Below are positions 62,512 to 64,000 of a DNA stretch of 64,000 bases, piece by piece. The notes under the pieces are model-generated. The model searched no databases, had not been told where the DNA came from, and was given only the letters and a program-made list of their open reading frames with translations. The first letter of the stretch is position 1; each line of letters starts with the position of its first letter. The position numbers were made by a program, and so were the translations under genes. The DNA comes from Clostridium bornimense (lineage in GTDB: Bacteria; Bacillota; Clostridia; Clostridiales; Clostridiaceae), in the NCBI RefSeq assembly GCF_018917145.1, contig NZ_JAHLOD010000001.1, forward strand, positions 62,001-126,000, read 5' to 3'.

Positions 62512-63648
62512 TCATTTATTCGTACTATAATGTGTTAGAATCTTTCTTAATATTCTTTCCGTTATCTTAGGCTCTTTTACATTACTTATATTATATGATG
62601 CATCCATATAACTTTTATTTAAATTTAAGGCTTTTTCAAAGTATATTACCGCTTCGTCATATTGAAGCATTAAAGATTTACAACATCCAATATTGTTTAA
62701 ACTAGCTATATCTTGAGGATTCAATTCAAGGGCTTTTTTAAACTTTATTTCTGCATCTTTTATATCATTTTTTTTATACAAAATTATACCTTGGAGAAAA
62801 TATTTTCTATAATCTTCAACTCTAACTTTTTGTAATACTTCATACGCATTATCCAACTTATTTAATTTCATTAACACAGTAACAAAATCTATATAGTTTT
62901 CATATTCATCTTTTTCTCTAATCATAATTTTGTCGAAAATAAATTTAATATTATATTTATTATATATAGATTGTTCATCTTTTAAAAAACCTACTATGTC
63001 TCTAGATGTGTTATTACTATGTCTTCTAATAAATACTTCTGTATTCTTATCAAAAATACATTCTCCAATCATAGATAACTTCAACCATAAATCCCAATCT
63101 TGAGAATACTTTAAATCATCATCAAAACCATTAACTTGTACTAGCTTTTCTTTATTTATTAAAACCCCTGTCGTTGATAATATAGGATTTCTTACAAAAA
63201 GATCTCCTGTAAAATTAGTACATATATCTTTATAGTAATTAATCTTATCAGAAATACTGTTTCCTTCATTATCTATTTGTACAAAACTTGGAAATATAAA
63301 TGAAATATCTTTATATTGTTTTACACTAATAATCTTACTATAGTTTTTAACTAAATTTTTATCTAACATGTCATCATGATCTACAAAAAGTATCCATCTA
63401 TTCTTAACTTTATTTATAGCAAAATTTCTTGCTGCTGATGGTCCTATATTTTTATCTAAAAAAAATAACTTTATACTTTTATATTTTTCCGCCATTTCAG
63501 AAACTATTTTTTTTGATTTATCTGCACTTTTATCATCAATAATAACTATTTCATCAAACTTTTCACTTTGATTTAATAAACTCTTCATTGTATCTATGAT
63601 AAACTTTTCTGAATTATACATAGTAATTACTGCACTTATTTTTTCCAT
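62512..63648 (-). CDS. GT2 glycosyltransferase with C-terminal TPR repeats
   Basis: Inverting glycosyltransferase, GT-A fold. It has 378 residues. The GT2 domain (about 1-230) has SAVITMYNSEKFIIDTMKSL, EIVIIDDKSADKSKKIVSEM, GPSAARNFAINKVKNRWILF and the metal-binding VDHDDM (DxD-like). Later it has SQDWDLWLKLSMIG. The C-terminal 120 residues hold at least two TPR motifs: KDAEIKFKKALELNPQDIAS and YDEAVIYFEKALNLNKSYMD. TPR-bearing transferases often bind protein acceptors, so flagellin is a plausible substrate. The last helix is short and basic. Ribosome binding site GGGTAAGGTTATAAT. Confidence 0.87.
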   Translation of the reverse strand: MEKISAVITMYNSEKFIIDTMKSLLNQSEKFDEIVIIDDKSADKSKKIVSEMAEKYKSIKLFFLDKNIGPSAARNFAINKVKNRWILFVDHDDMLDKNLVKNYSKIISVKQYKDISFIFPSFVQIDNEGNSISDKINYYKDICTNFTGDLFVRNPILSTTGVLINKEKLVQVNGFDDDLKYSQDWDLWLKLSMIGECIFDKNTEVFIRRHSNNTSRDIVGFLKDEQSIYNKYNIKFIFDKIMIREKDEYENYIDFVTVLMKLNKLDNAYEVLQKVRVEDYRKYFLQGIILYKKNDIKDAEIKFKKALELNPQDIASLNNIGCCKSLMLQYDEAVIYFEKALNLNKSYMDASYNISNVKEPKITERILRKILTHYSTNK

Positions 63649-63683
63649 ATTATAACCTTACCCCTAATCTCTTTTGCTACAAT

Positions 63684-64000
63684 TCACTTTTTTACAACTT
63701 CCAAAATATTTGGCGTACATATGAAAAAATGTTCATATTCTTTAAATCCACTTCTTTCGAGGCATCTTGCAATATCAAAGTAATTGGCATAACTAAATAT
63801 TAGTATAAATATATTATTTATATCTTCTTTTACTAATACATCTGGTGATAATACAAGCTTACCTTCTATCTTTGTGTTTTGAATAGATTTATTTGAATCT
63901 ACTAAATAAACAATATTGTTTTTTATATAATCTGTAGAATTTATATAACAATCACCAGTTCCCCAACCAATAAGCTTTTTATCAATAATCCACTGATGAT
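63684..64000 (-). CDS. C-terminal part of a Rossmann-like protein of the glycan locus
   Basis: An open frame enters from the right edge and ends at TGA (63686-63684), giving 105 complete codons. It reads LIGWGTGDCYINSTDYIKNN, IVYLVDSNKSIQNTKIEGKL and LVLSPDVLVKEDINNIFILI, then FSYANYFDIARCLERSGFKE. The order of a glycine-rich start, VxLVDxxxxxxxxxIxG and a strand-helix repeat copies the N-terminal domain of the protein at 61533, suggesting related modules. The start lies outside the window; function is not assignable. Confidence 0.72.
   Translation of the reverse strand, partial: HQWIIDKKLIGWGTGDCYINSTDYIKNNIVYLVDSNKSIQNTKIEGKLVLSPDVLVKEDINNIFILIFSYANYFDIARCLERSGFKEYEHFFICTPNILEVVKK

Overview
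The window looks like a chromosomal segment of a low-GC, spore-forming, motile Clostridium (sensu stricto type). The evidence is the A+T-rich coding, strong GGAGG-type ribosome binding sites, sporulation genes (a GerA/SpoVAF-like germination protein, SpoVD, a SpoVE/FtsW-type SEDS protein, YteA), a FliR-FlhB fusion and a Bacillus/Clostridium-type division cluster. Almost every gene is on the minus strand. No rRNA, tRNA, insertion sequence, phage or CRISPR was found.

Layout. (1) 1-6.7 kb: 5' end of DNA polymerase IV, an orphan SpoVAF-like germination protein (+), pyrR-uraA behind a PyrR attenuator, then a pseudouridine synthase, lspA, yteA and mtnN. (2) 6.8-12.1 kb: divIVA, ylmH, sepF, ylmE, DUF881, sbp, DUF881 and divIB, without ftsA, ftsZ or ylmG. 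(3) 12.4-21.6 kb: the mraZ-rsmH-ftsL-spoVD-murE-murF-mraY-ftsW cluster, driven by a promoter whose start region carries three perfect 10-bp MraZ boxes; murG is absent. (4) 21.8-31.5 kb: unlinked housekeeping genes: ychF, a Lon-like protease without a recognisable P-loop, deoC, an unknown 142-aa protein, a Ca2+-type P-ATPase and a CBS-domain pyrophosphatase. (5) 31.8-54.6 kb: one long flagellar operon, read flgB to flgG leftwards, holding basal body, export apparatus, hook, stator, FlhF/FlhG, sigma-28 and rod genes. FliM, FliN and the chemotaxis genes are not here. (6) 55.0-64.0 kb: a flagellin and glycosylation locus: an SpsF-type cytidylyltransferase, a divergent flagellin with two cysteines, PseC, PseI and PseG homologues, an extended SDR that may replace PseB, a DUF1919 protein and a GT2-TPR glycosyltransferase.

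How it works together. Regions 2 and 3 make lipid II and the septal machine (MurE/MurF/MraY, SpoVD with its SEDS partner, FtsL/DivIB, SepF/DivIVA). Region 5 builds the flagellar basal body and hook and encodes the sigma factor expected to switch on the flagellin of region 6, which has a weak sigma-28-like promoter. The region 6 enzymes would supply a CMP-activated nonulosonic acid (pseudaminic-acid type) and transfer functions, probably for flagellin.

The structure least explained by genes lies between them. Two families of hairpin terminators share primary sequence as well as shape, with four copies each, and are scattered across unrelated genes. A degenerate 'gtgcac / cctgtgcc' repeat accompanies some of them and also sits inside the flagellar operon between flbD and flgE. 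A 79-codon gene with no ATG, GTG or TTG start is hidden between the swrB-like gene and flgF.
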